Assembly: GCF_024721175.1 (NCBI RefSeq)
Contig: NZ_CP099399.1
Span: forward strand, 3,366,001 to 3,430,000
DNA length: 64,000 nt
Reading direction: 5' to 3'
Source: Rhizobium sp. Pop5
GTDB taxonomy: Bacteria; Pseudomonadota; Alphaproteobacteria; Rhizobiales; Rhizobiaceae
The first letter of the stretch is position 1; every line of letters starts with the position of its first letter. The notes under the pieces are model-generated. The model worked only from the letters and a program-made list of their open reading frames with translations. It had not been told where the DNA came from and ran no database searches. The position numbers and the translations under genes were made by a program. Shown in pieces: positions 46,778 through 55,230 of this stretch.

Positions 46778-49763
46778 GGATGCGGCCTCCTTCCTTGTCA
46801 AAGAACACCAGATCCGTCACTTCGACGGCGATCGTCCGGTCCGGCATCGGCACGTAGAGCGTCTCGCCCATCCGCGCCCGGCCGCCGGCGATCAGCGCGA
46901 AGGCGATCGACCTGCCGCAATTATCCGACCAGTATGCCGAGGTGACATGACCAAGCATCGTCATCGGCTTCTGCTCGTTCGGGTTGGCAACGACCTGCGC
47001 ACCTTCTTCGAGCACCAGCTTCGGATCCTTGGTGACGAGGCCGACGAGTTGCTTGCGTCCCTCTTTGACGAGGTCCGGCCGCTGAAGACCGCGAATGCCG
47101 ACGAAATCCTTCTTTTTCTTGGAAACCGCCCAGGCAACTCCCGCGTCATCGGGGGTCACAGTGCCGTCAGTATCCTGCCCGACGATAATGTACCCCTTTT
47201 CGGCGCGCAGGACGTGCATCGTCTCGGTGCCGTAAACGCAAGCGCCGAGCGGCTCGGCATTGGCCCAGACGGCTTCGAGCACCGACTGGCCGTAGTCGGC
47301 CGGCACGTTGATTTCGAAGCCGATCTCGCCGGTGAAGGAGACCCGGAAGAGCCGTGCCGGCACGCCGCAGACCGTGCACTCGGCAACGCTCATATGCGGG
47401 AAGGCCTCATTCGAAAGGTCGACCCCTTCGACCAGTGGCGCGACGATCTCGCGCGCCTTCGGTCCCTGAACGGCGATAACAGCCCATTGTTCGGTCACCG
47501 AGGTCAGCCATACCTTCAGATCCGGGAATTCGGTCTGCAGGTAGTCTTCCATGTGATGGAGAACGCGCGGCGCACCGCCGGTCGTCGTCGTCACATGGAA
47601 ACGGTCCTCCGCGAGACGTCCGACGACGCCGTCGTCGTAAACGAAGCCGTCCTCGCGCGTCATGATGCCGTAGCGGGCTTTGCCGGGCTTCAGCGTGTCC
47701 CAGGCATTCGTATAGATGAGGTTGAGGAATTTCGCCGCATCCGGCCCCACAACCTCGATCTTGCCGAGCGTCGAAGCGTCGAAGATGCCCGCCGTCTCGC
47801 GTGCAGTCCGGCATTCGCGCGCGACCGCCTGATGCATGGTCTCGCCGGCCCGGGGATAGAACCAGGCGCGTTTCCAGTTACCGACATCTTCGAAGACGGC
47901 GCCATGGGCTTCTTCCCAGCTGTGCAGCGGCGTCTTTCGCGTCGGATCGAACAGCTCTCCGCGAGAATGGCCGATCAGCGTGCCGTAGGTCACAGGCGTA
48001 TAAGGCGCGCGGAAGGTGGTGAGACCGACCTGCGGGATTTCCTTGCCGAGCATTTCGGCGGCGATCGCCAGGCCGTGCATGTTGGAAAGCTTGCCCTGGT
48101 CCGAGGCCATGCCGTTGGTCGTGAAGCGCTTGATATGCTCGATCGAATGCATGCCTTCGCGCACGGCAAGGCGGATATCCTTGGCACAAACGTCATGCTG
48201 GAAATCGATGAAGGCCTTGGCGTTGGTTTTCGGCCCGGCGCCTTCGGCAGCGCCGATCATGCCACCCGTCCAATCATAGGCCTGTTCGCCCGAGAGCGCG
48301 ATCTTCGTGCCACCGCTCTTGCCGCTGGCCTTCGCCATCAGCTCGCCGGCGGCAAGCGATTCCTCGATCGTCCGCTGCAGGTCGTCAGTGCCGTTGCACG
48401 CGCCGACCGAAAGGCAGTCCTGCGCATAGGTTCCGGGCAGGAAGCGCTGGCTTTCGGCATCGAAAGCGACCTTGCCGCGTGACTGCGAGAACAGATGAAC
48501 GGACGGCGTCCAGCCGGCAGAAACCAGGAGCGCATCGACCGCGATCTTACGCGACGAACCGCCGCCGTTGCGCGCAACCGTCATCGACGAGATGCGCAAC
48601 CGTCCTGCCGTATTCACCACTGACTGGCCAGCCAGAACATCGATGCCGAGCGCGCGCGCCTCTGCCAGCACCGCCGCACCCGGCGCCTGTTCGACATCGA
48701 CGATGGCGGCGATCGAAACACCAGCCCGCTTCAGGTCGAAAGCCGCCTCGTAAGCCGAGTCATGCGCCGTATAGATGCCGATGTTCTTGCCAACGGCAAC
48801 GCCGTAATGGTTGAGATAAGTCCGCGCCGCCGAGGCGAGCATGATGCCCGGTCGGTCGTTGTTCGGAAATACCATGTGCCGTTCGATCGCGCCATTGGCG
48901 AGGATCACCCGCTTGGCCCGGATCTGCCAGAGCCGCTCGCGCGGCAGGTCATGGGAGGGATTGGCGAGATGATCGGTGACGCGTTCGGCAAGGCCGACGA
49001 AATTGTGGTTGTAGTAGCCGAACGCGGTCGTGCGCAGCAGCACTTCGACATTGTCCATCGCCTTCAGCTGCGCCAGGGTCTTCTGCGCCCAGGCGAAGCC
49101 TTCCTGTCCGTCGATTTTCGCGCCGGTATCGTAGCGCAGCGCCCCGCCGGCTTCTGGCTGTTCGTCGCAGAGGATCACCCTGGCGCCGGTCTGAGCCGCG
49201 GCCAGCGCCGCCGAAAGACCGGCAACGCCAGCGCCGACAACCAGCACGTCGCAATGGGCATAGCGGCTCGCATAATGATCCGGATCGCCTTCAGTCGGCG
49301 CGACGCCGAGGCCGGCGGCGCGACGGATAAGCGGTTCGTAGACATGCTTCCAGGCGGCGCGCGGCCACATGAAGGTCTTGTAGTAGAAACCGGCGGCGAA
49401 GAATGGCGACATCAGATTGTTGATGGCGCCGATATCGCGGGCGAGCGAGGGCCAGCGGTTCTGCGACTTGACGATCATGCCGTCAAAGACTTCCTGAACC
49501 GTCGCGCGCACGTTCGGCTGCTTGCGCGCCGCGTCGCGGGCGACATCGATCAGCGCATTCGGCTCCTCGGCGCCGGCCGAGAGAATGCCGCGCGGGCGGT
49601 GATACTTGAACGACCGGCCGACGAGATGCACGCCGTGGGCGATCAGCGCCGAGGCGACGGTATCGCCTTCAAGCGCCGCATAGGTCTGACCGTCGAAGCT
49701 GAAGCGCGCGGTCTTGGCTGGCGTCAGGCGCCCCTTGCCGGCAATACGGTTGACGCCGCTCAT
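46770..49763 (-). CDS. soxA: sarcosine oxidase alpha subunit
   Basis: A 997-aa subunit of the enzyme that oxidises sarcosine to glycine, passing the one-carbon unit to tetrahydrofolate. Order: a ferredoxin-like N-terminal domain (about 15-95), an NAD/FAD-type dinucleotide fold (VLVVGAGVAGLSAALAAA, near 170-190), a BFD-like region, and a C-terminal aminomethyltransferase (GcvT) part from about 600, containing THF-folding motifs such as WKRAWFYPR and GEIGFEINVP. ATG overlaps the soxD stop by 4 nt. Confidence 0.93.
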   Translation of the reverse strand: MSGVNRIAGKGRLTPAKTARFSFDGQTYAALEGDTVASALIAHGVHLVGRSFKYHRPRGILSAGAEEPNALIDVARDAARKQPNVRATVQEVFDGMIVKSQNRWPSLARDIGAINNLMSPFFAAGFYYKTFMWPRAAWKHVYEPLIRRAAGLGVAPTEGDPDHYASRYAHCDVLVVGAGVAGLSAALAAAQTGARVILCDEQPEAGGALRYDTGAKIDGQEGFAWAQKTLAQLKAMDNVEVLLRTTAFGYYNHNFVGLAERVTDHLANPSHDLPRERLWQIRAKRVILANGAIERHMVFPNNDRPGIMLASAARTYLNHYGVAVGKNIGIYTAHDSAYEAAFDLKRAGVSIAAIVDVEQAPGAAVLAEARALGIDVLAGQSVVNTAGRLRISSMTVARNGGGSSRKIAVDALLVSAGWTPSVHLFSQSRGKVAFDAESQRFLPGTYAQDCLSVGACNGTDDLQRTIEESLAAGELMAKASGKSGGTKIALSGEQAYDWTGGMIGAAEGAGPKTNAKAFIDFQHDVCAKDIRLAVREGMHSIEHIKRFTTNGMASDQGKLSNMHGLAIAAEMLGKEIPQVGLTTFRAPYTPVTYGTLIGHSRGELFDPTRKTPLHSWEEAHGAVFEDVGNWKRAWFYPRAGETMHQAVARECRTARETAGIFDASTLGKIEVVGPDAAKFLNLIYTNAWDTLKPGKARYGIMTREDGFVYDDGVVGRLAEDRFHVTTTTGGAPRVLHHMEDYLQTEFPDLKVWLTSVTEQWAVIAVQGPKAREIVAPLVEGVDLSNEAFPHMSVAECTVCGVPARLFRVSFTGEIGFEINVPADYGQSVLEAVWANAEPLGACVYGTETMHVLRAEKGYIIVGQDTDGTVTPDDAGVAWAVSKKKKDFVGIRGLQRPDLVKEGRKQLVGLVTKDPKLVLEEGAQVVANPNEQKPMTMLGHVTSAYWSDNCGRSIAFALIAGGRARMGETLYVPMPDRTIAVEVTDLVFFDKEGGRIHG

Positions 49764-50101
49764 TGCGCCTCTCCTTCCAGGGCTTCATATGTCTCGACAG
49801 GACTATGCTGCTCGGCTTCCGCGCCGATCCGCGGCTTCGGCTCACCGGCCTTATAGGTCATGATGAACTTGTCGCTCACCGTGTCGCGCGCCGCATTGAA
49901 GAAGCGTCCGCAGCCGTGAATATGACGCCAACGTTCGAAGATCAGCCCCTTCGGATTGTCGCGCAGAAAGAAGTAGGCCTCGAATTCCTCGTCTGAAATC
50001 GAAGCGATATCGGTGGGCCGCGCGATATGCGCGTCACCCGCGCCGCGGAATTCGAGCTCGGAGCGCTCTTCCTGGCAGTAAGGGCAATGGATCAGCAGCA
50101 T
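49760..50101 (-). CDS. soxD: sarcosine oxidase delta subunit
   Basis: A 113-aa zinc-binding subunit. The Cys pair C6 and C9 (HCPYCQEE) and the HIHGCGRFF motif (His60/His62, Cys64) match the structural Zn site of SoxD. Together these hold the folded small subunit against SoxB. It starts after the repeat-containing gap from soxB and is coupled to soxA. The body from residue 14 is conserved. Confidence 0.93.
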   Translation of the reverse strand: MLLIHCPYCQEERSELEFRGAGDAHIARPTDIASISDEEFEAYFFLRDNPKGLIFERWRHIHGCGRFFNAARDTVSDKFIMTYKAGEPKPRIGAEAEQHSPVETYEALEGEAQ

Positions 50102-50118
50102 GTGGAAATTCCTTCTCC

Positions 50119-50168
50119 TCCCCTTCTCCCCAGCGGAGAGAAGGCGCCTGCAAGACGGATGAGGGGGT
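50119..50168. repeat. rhizobial intergenic repeat between soxB and soxD
   Basis: CCTTCTCCCC and GGAGAGAAGG (50122-50144) form a 10-bp stem with one mismatch around AGC. GGATGAGGGGG follows at 50157-50167. This pattern is a short repeat I recognise from many intergenic sites of Rhizobiales. It fills most of the 106-nt soxB-soxD gap. Confidence 0.6.
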
Positions 50169-50207
50169 GAGCGACGAAAGCAGCGAGCATCTGAGCGAAA
50201 GCACTCA

Positions 50208-51461
50208 TCAATGCGCCACCGCCGCCGCAGCCGCCTCGTCGATCAACCGGCCGCTGCGGAAGCGCTCCAGCGTCAACCCGGCATTGAACTTATGCGGCTC
50301 GTCGCGGGCGATCAGGTGCGCAAACAGATTGGCCGAGCCCGGCGTCGCCTTGAAGCCGCCGGTGCCCCAGCCGCAATTGACGTAAAGCCCCGGAACCGGC
50401 GTCTTCGACTGGATCGCCGAACGGTCCGGCGTATTGTCGACGATGCCGCCCCACTGCCGCATCATCTTGACGCGCCGGAACATCGGGAAGAGTTCGCAGA
50501 TGGCATCGAGCGTGTGCGTGATGATCTGCAGCCCGCCCGTCTGGGAATAGGAATTGTACTGGTCGGTGCCGGCGCCGATGACAAGCTCTCCCTTGTCGGA
50601 CTGGGAAATATAGGCATGCACCGTGTTCGACATGACAACGCACGGGAAGATCGGCTTCAGCGGCTCGGAAACCAGCGCCTGGAGCGGGCTCGATTGCAGC
50701 GGCACGCGCACATCTGCCATCTTCATGACTGTCGTCGTGTGGCCGGCGGCCGACACGGCGATCTTTTTGGCGCCGATAAAGCCACGCGAGGTCTCGACGC
50801 CGGTCACCCGTCCGTCAGGACCGCGCCGGATGCCCGTCACTTCGCAATTCTGGATGATATGGACACCGCGGTCTGATGCCGCACGGGCATAACCCCAGGC
50901 GACCGCATCGTGACGCGCCGTGCCGCCACGCCGCTGCAGGGCCGCGCCATTGATCGGATAGCGCGCGCTGGCCGAAATATCGAGCGGCGGACAATAGGCC
51001 TTGGCCTGCTCGGGCGTCAGCCATTCATTGTCGATGCCGTAGAGCCGGTTGGCATGGATGTGCCGCTTGAAGGACTGCTGGTCGTGAATATTGTGCGAAA
51101 GCATCATCACGCCGCGCGGCGAATACATCACATTGTAGTTGAGCTCCTGAGAAAGCCCTTCCCAGAGCTTCATCGAATGCTCGTAGATCTGCATGCTCTC
51201 TTCGTAGAGATAGTTCGAGCGGATGATCGTGGTGTTGCGCCCGGTATTGCCGCCGCCAAGCCAGCCCTTCTCGATCACCGCGACATTGGTGATGCCATGC
51301 TCCTTGGCGAGATAATAGGCAGCGCCCAGACCATGACCGCCGGCGCCGATGATGACCACGTCGTATTCGGCGCGCGGCTCCGGTGAAGTCCACTGCTTCT
51401 CCCAGCCTCTGTGGCCACGCATGGCCTCCCGCGCCACGGCAAAAACCGAATATTTCCGCAT
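50208..51461 (-). CDS. soxB: sarcosine oxidase beta subunit
   Basis: A 417-aa flavoprotein carrying the covalent-FMN and FAD sites and the sarcosine oxidation centre. From the ATG at 51461 (MRKYSVFAVAREAMRGH) with GGAG upstream; the frame runs to 51653, but that 64-residue extension looks like leader. The FAD fold is YDVVIIGAGGHGLGAAYYLA (about 33-52). GGIVDNTPDRSAI and NCGWGTGGFKATPG are typical of the C-terminus. First gene of the operon and of the betaine/sarcosine pathway set; upstream GbdR-type sites were not found. Confidence 0.93.
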   Translation of the reverse strand: MRKYSVFAVAREAMRGHRGWEKQWTSPEPRAEYDVVIIGAGGHGLGAAYYLAKEHGITNVAVIEKGWLGGGNTGRNTTIIRSNYLYEESMQIYEHSMKLWEGLSQELNYNVMYSPRGVMMLSHNIHDQQSFKRHIHANRLYGIDNEWLTPEQAKAYCPPLDISASARYPINGAALQRRGGTARHDAVAWGYARAASDRGVHIIQNCEVTGIRRGPDGRVTGVETSRGFIGAKKIAVSAAGHTTTVMKMADVRVPLQSSPLQALVSEPLKPIFPCVVMSNTVHAYISQSDKGELVIGAGTDQYNSYSQTGGLQIITHTLDAICELFPMFRRVKMMRQWGGIVDNTPDRSAIQSKTPVPGLYVNCGWGTGGFKATPGSANLFAHLIARDEPHKFNAGLTLERFRSGRLIDEAAAAAVAH

Positions 51462-51769
51462 CCGCCTTCTTCTCCTATAGGGCAAGGGCTGTTCTCCGCG
51501 CCCATACAAATCGCAAATCCAAATGCGGCACAACGGTTCTTTTGCGACGCGCGAGAGCCCTGCTTTTGACACTGCGCGACATGACGCCGAAAACTGCGCG
51601 GTTTTCTGTCGACGCCATGCTTGGCCTCGGATCTCCGGCGATACCGTTTGCACGGAGGGGCGGAAGCCTGCACGCCCGCTCGCCCACCGGCACGCTTAGC
51701 CCAACTGGGCGAGAAGACAAGCAGTTACCGAAATGTTAATTCTCCTTATGTTCCCGGGGTACGTGTATC
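51462..51769. promoter_or_regulatory. divergent soxB-fecR-like promoter region
   Basis: 308 nt between divergent genes. A 6-bp inverted repeat GAAAAC-TGCGCG-GTTTTC (51589-51606) is the only operator-like element I see. It is closer to soxB than to the FecR-like gene. No gene or RNA is supported here. Confidence 0.35.
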
Positions 51770-52825
51770 ATGTGGGGTCGGAGTTCATACATCGCGGCGC
51801 TTTGCATCGCGCTCGGAAGCGCGCAGCCCGCGCCCGCAGCAGAGCCGGTCGGCCAGGCTGTCGTTATCAAGACCGAAGTGACGGGACAGGATGGCCCGAT
51901 TGAGGTCAACACTAGCGTTCATCGCGACGAGCGCATCCGGACATCGCAATCCGGTCTCGGCCAGTTCCTTTTCCGGGATGGCACCAAGCTGGCGGTCGGC
52001 TGGGGGTCTTCGGTCGTCATCGATAAATACGTCTTCGACGATTCACAATCCGTCCAGAAGCTCACTATCAGGGCGGCGAAGGGAACCTTTCGCTGGGTCA
52101 GCGGCAATTCGAAATCCTCAGCCTACCAGATCCTGACGCCAGCAGGCACCATCGGCGTGCGCGGCACCGCATTCGATTTCTATGTCGGCCCGGACGGCAC
52201 CACCGCCGTCGTGCTGCTGAACGGGGCGGCCAGTTTCTGCGGTCCGGGCGGCTGCCGACAGTTGCAGCAACATTGCGACTGCGTCGTCGCCAAGCCGAAC
52301 GGCAATATGACGGCGACCCGACCCGCCGACCGCCGCGTTCTCGCGGCGCTCGGAAATCAGCGGGCCCTGCCCTTCCTTTCCGGCAACCAGCGACTTTCGG
52401 GCCGCCTCGGCCTGCTCGGCGGCTGCAACATGGCTTCGGCCGCACCGGAAAGGAGCGACAAACCTGCACCAGATCCCGCCCTGCCGCCCAGCCCGCCTCC
52501 CAGTCCGCCGCGGCAGGAACCGCCGGAAAGACGCGCCGAGCCGCAGAAGGAACGGCCGGAAAAGCCTGACAGGCCCCATCACGACAAGCCAGACAGGCAT
52601 GACGGGTATGATAAGCCGGAGGGCCACGAAGATCGCGATCGTGACGATCATCATGACAGGCCGGAAAGCCACGACGACCATGGAGACCGCGGCGATGACG
52701 GCGGGCACGACCACGACCGAGATCATGATCATGATGGAGATCACCATCGCGGCGGCGGCCACGACGGTAATCGGGACGGACATCACGACCGCGACAGCGG
52801 CCGGAACTTCAGCCACGATCGCTAA
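51770..52825 (+). CDS. FecR-domain secreted protein with His/Asp-rich tail
   Basis: A 351-aa protein with signal peptide (MWGRSSYIAALCIALGS, cleavage near AAA). FecR-type beta domain about 40-155, containing RTSQSGLGQFLFRDGTKL and ILTPAGTIGVRGTAFDFYVG. From about residue 225 it is Pro- and charge-rich, and the last 90 residues are dominated by Asp, His, Arg and Gly (repeated DHD and HHD clusters). Such a tail could bind divalent metals. It is convergent with the CHASE2 cyclase, 6 nt apart; FecR proteins and CHASE2 cyclases are frequent neighbours. Not a FecR of the FecI-type iron system, as no sigma factor is near. Confidence 0.82.
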   Translation: MWGRSSYIAALCIALGSAQPAPAAEPVGQAVVIKTEVTGQDGPIEVNTSVHRDERIRTSQSGLGQFLFRDGTKLAVGWGSSVVIDKYVFDDSQSVQKLTIRAAKGTFRWVSGNSKSSAYQILTPAGTIGVRGTAFDFYVGPDGTTAVVLLNGAASFCGPGGCRQLQQHCDCVVAKPNGNMTATRPADRRVLAALGNQRALPFLSGNQRLSGRLGLLGGCNMASAAPERSDKPAPDPALPPSPPPSPPRQEPPERRAEPQKERPEKPDRPHHDKPDRHDGYDKPEGHEDRDRDDHHDRPESHDDHGDRGDDGGHDHDRDHDHDGDHHRGGGHDGNRDGHHDRDSGRNFSHDR

Positions 52826-52831
52826 GACCCG

Positions 52832-55003
52832 TCAATCGGCGGCGCTCTTTTCGACCTCGTCCGGCGCCTCCCGGAAATGATCGGTCCTGCTTGATATTCG
52901 TTGGTAGAATTCCGCCAGACCGCCGATCACCTGCGTCGCCCTGAGCTTTGCGGTGGCGATGAGCTTTCTGCTGTTCCTCGAATGCGAATGCAGGGCCTGC
53001 GTCAGCTGCCGGTGAACGACCTCGAGAGCGGCGAATTCCGCGGATGCCGCGACACGCTCGTCGCCAACGACGGCAAGGATCTGCGTTCGGCTGCTCTTGC
53101 CCTTGAGCGGGAGGGCGCCGGCCTCGATCACCGCCATTCCCTGCACCAATCGTGCGGTGCTGTCGGAGATGAGGATATCGAAGCCGACTTCCTTGCAGCA
53201 CGACTCGATCCGCGCCGCGACATTGACGGCATCGCCGACCGCCGAATAGTTGAAGCGTGTCTTGGCACCCATATTGCCGACGCAGGCAAGCCCGGTATGA
53301 ATGCCGATGCCGATCCCGACCTCCTGTCCCGGTCCGAAGCCGAAAGCGTCGCCGGCATTCAATTCCGTGAGCGTCTCGCGCATGGCAAGGGCAGCGCGAA
53401 CCGCTTTGGTTGCATGGTCCGCCACGTCGACGGGCGCGTTCCAGAAGGCCATGATCGAATCGCCGATGAACTTGTCGAGCGTGCCTTCATTGGCGACCAC
53501 ATGGCGGCTCAGCGCATCGAGCAGAGTATTCAGAAAGGCAACGACATCGGTCGGCGCCAGCCGCTCGCTGATTTCGGTAAAGCTCCTGACGTCGACGAAC
53601 ATCACCGTCAATTCGCGATCGTCTCCGCCGAGGCGCAAGGCATCACGATTGTGTTCGATGCGATGGAGCAGCGACGGAGAGAGATAATGGCCAAAGGCAC
53701 GCCGCACCTCGCGCCGCTCCCGGTCGATCACCAGGATGCGGAACGAAGTCGCGGCAAAATGGGTGATCGAGCCGCTGATGATCGGAGCCAGCGGATCGAA
53801 CAGAAGCCCGGCATAGAGAAATGACAACCAGGACGCCACGAGCGCCATCGCCGTGATCAACAGTCCACAGATCAGAGCGACGGCGGGGCTGACGAAGGTC
53901 GTCACCACCACGAGCAGGCATCCGAGGATCGCGATCGTCATGATCTCAAGCCCATCGGCCCAATCCGGCCGCGACAGGAAACGGCCGGAGAGGATCTGCT
54001 CGACCGCCTGCGCATGCAGCGAAACGCCGGGAACGTTCTCGCCGAGCGCGGTGACACGAATATCCTGCAGGCCGGCGGCCGATGTGCCGACGAAAACGAT
54101 GCTGCCCTCGATGGCGGCGGCGACCTCTGGCGAGGGGCCTTCGGCGGCAAGCACCTGCCGGACGGATATATACCGCTCGGCCCGGTCGGGCGTGACATAG
54201 AGCCAGAGTTCGCCCGCCGCCGTCAACGGCACGACGTATTCCCCGATCTTCACCGATGTCATGATGCCGGCTCGCTCGGGCGCTCCGGAGACCACATAGG
54301 TCGTTTCTCCCTGCGCGACGCGTAGCGCCTCGATCGCGAGATTGGGATAGAGCTGCTGGCCATCGGTCAGGAACAAGGGAACGGCGCGCACCACCGGCGA
54401 CGGATTGCCGGGGTTCAGGCTGATATGACCGAGTCCTGCCGCACTGGCCTCCAACTGCGGCCTGAGCGGTGTCGAGGCGCCGAGATAGGGCGGAGCCTCG
54501 ACGGGGCTTTCGTCCTTGATGGCGAAGTGCGCTTTCACCGGCGGCCGGTAATTGCCCTTATTGGAAAGGCCGAAACCGAGCACGACAGGCTTTTCGGAAA
54601 TCGAGCGGGCGAATATCTCGTCATTATCGGGCAATTTCTCTGCAAGCGAAGGATCGACCCCCGCGACCTCTCGGACAACATTGCGCGGCGACAGCCGGTC
54701 CGGCTCGGAAAAGAGGACATCGAAGGCAATGGCCGAGGCACCCATATTAGAAAGCCGGTCCACCAAGAGGGCCAGCCGGTCTCGTGGCCAGGGCCATTGG
54801 CCGAATTCCCGCAACGAAGCCTCGTCGATGTCGATCACCCGGACCGGCATCGGCTCGAAGGTGCGGGGGAGCAGCCGCTGATACTCGTCGAAAGTCACGC
54901 CGCGGATCAGCTTGAACATCCCGGGATCGCCAGCCCGCAGCATCGTGAGGAAAGCCACGATCGCCAAGCCGATAACGACACCGATTTGCTGCGCGCGCGT
55001 CAT
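52832..55003 (-). CDS. CHASE2-domain class III adenylate cyclase
   Basis: A 723-aa membrane cyclase. N-terminal membrane segment (about 5-22), periplasmic CHASE2 domain about 35-345 (PVRVIDIDEASLREFGQWPWPRD), then three membrane segments (about 355-430) and a cytosolic cyclase domain (about 470-650) with metal Asp in VMFVDVRSFTEIS and LDKFIGDSIMAFW carrying the substrate Lys and second Asp. The purine-contact stretch reads RFNYSAVGDAVNVAAR, with Asn where adenylate cyclases often have Asp. ATP remains the likely substrate. The C-terminal tail beyond 650 is basic and unassigned. Confidence 0.9.
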   Translation of the reverse strand: MTRAQQIGVVIGLAIVAFLTMLRAGDPGMFKLIRGVTFDEYQRLLPRTFEPMPVRVIDIDEASLREFGQWPWPRDRLALLVDRLSNMGASAIAFDVLFSEPDRLSPRNVVREVAGVDPSLAEKLPDNDEIFARSISEKPVVLGFGLSNKGNYRPPVKAHFAIKDESPVEAPPYLGASTPLRPQLEASAAGLGHISLNPGNPSPVVRAVPLFLTDGQQLYPNLAIEALRVAQGETTYVVSGAPERAGIMTSVKIGEYVVPLTAAGELWLYVTPDRAERYISVRQVLAAEGPSPEVAAAIEGSIVFVGTSAAGLQDIRVTALGENVPGVSLHAQAVEQILSGRFLSRPDWADGLEIMTIAILGCLLVVVTTFVSPAVALICGLLITAMALVASWLSFLYAGLLFDPLAPIISGSITHFAATSFRILVIDRERREVRRAFGHYLSPSLLHRIEHNRDALRLGGDDRELTVMFVDVRSFTEISERLAPTDVVAFLNTLLDALSRHVVANEGTLDKFIGDSIMAFWNAPVDVADHATKAVRAALAMRETLTELNAGDAFGFGPGQEVGIGIGIHTGLACVGNMGAKTRFNYSAVGDAVNVAARIESCCKEVGFDILISDSTARLVQGMAVIEAGALPLKGKSSRTQILAVVGDERVAASAEFAALEVVHRQLTQALHSHSRNSRKLIATAKLRATQVIGGLAEFYQRISSRTDHFREAPDEVEKSAAD

Positions 55004-55230
55004 GATCTTACCGGCAGTCCCCTCCGCGGCCGGCGGGGCGATCCGCTCCTGCCGACAGACAGGCTACGCCGCTTTCGATCCAAACGCCATTCGCAGATGC
55101 GTTCCCGATCCTTACTTTCGGCCTCTCGTGCGACGCTTAGTTTTGGCGGGAATGACAAGGCTTCGATCTTGCCGAGCAGGCGGCGAAATGTTCTTGTAGC
55201 GATCGAAAATCGGATGTTTTCCAGAAAAGA

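Noticed and set aside
46209-48482. 757-codon open frame on the plus strand
   Set aside because: Antisense to soxG and soxA; no ribosome site or recognisable domain.
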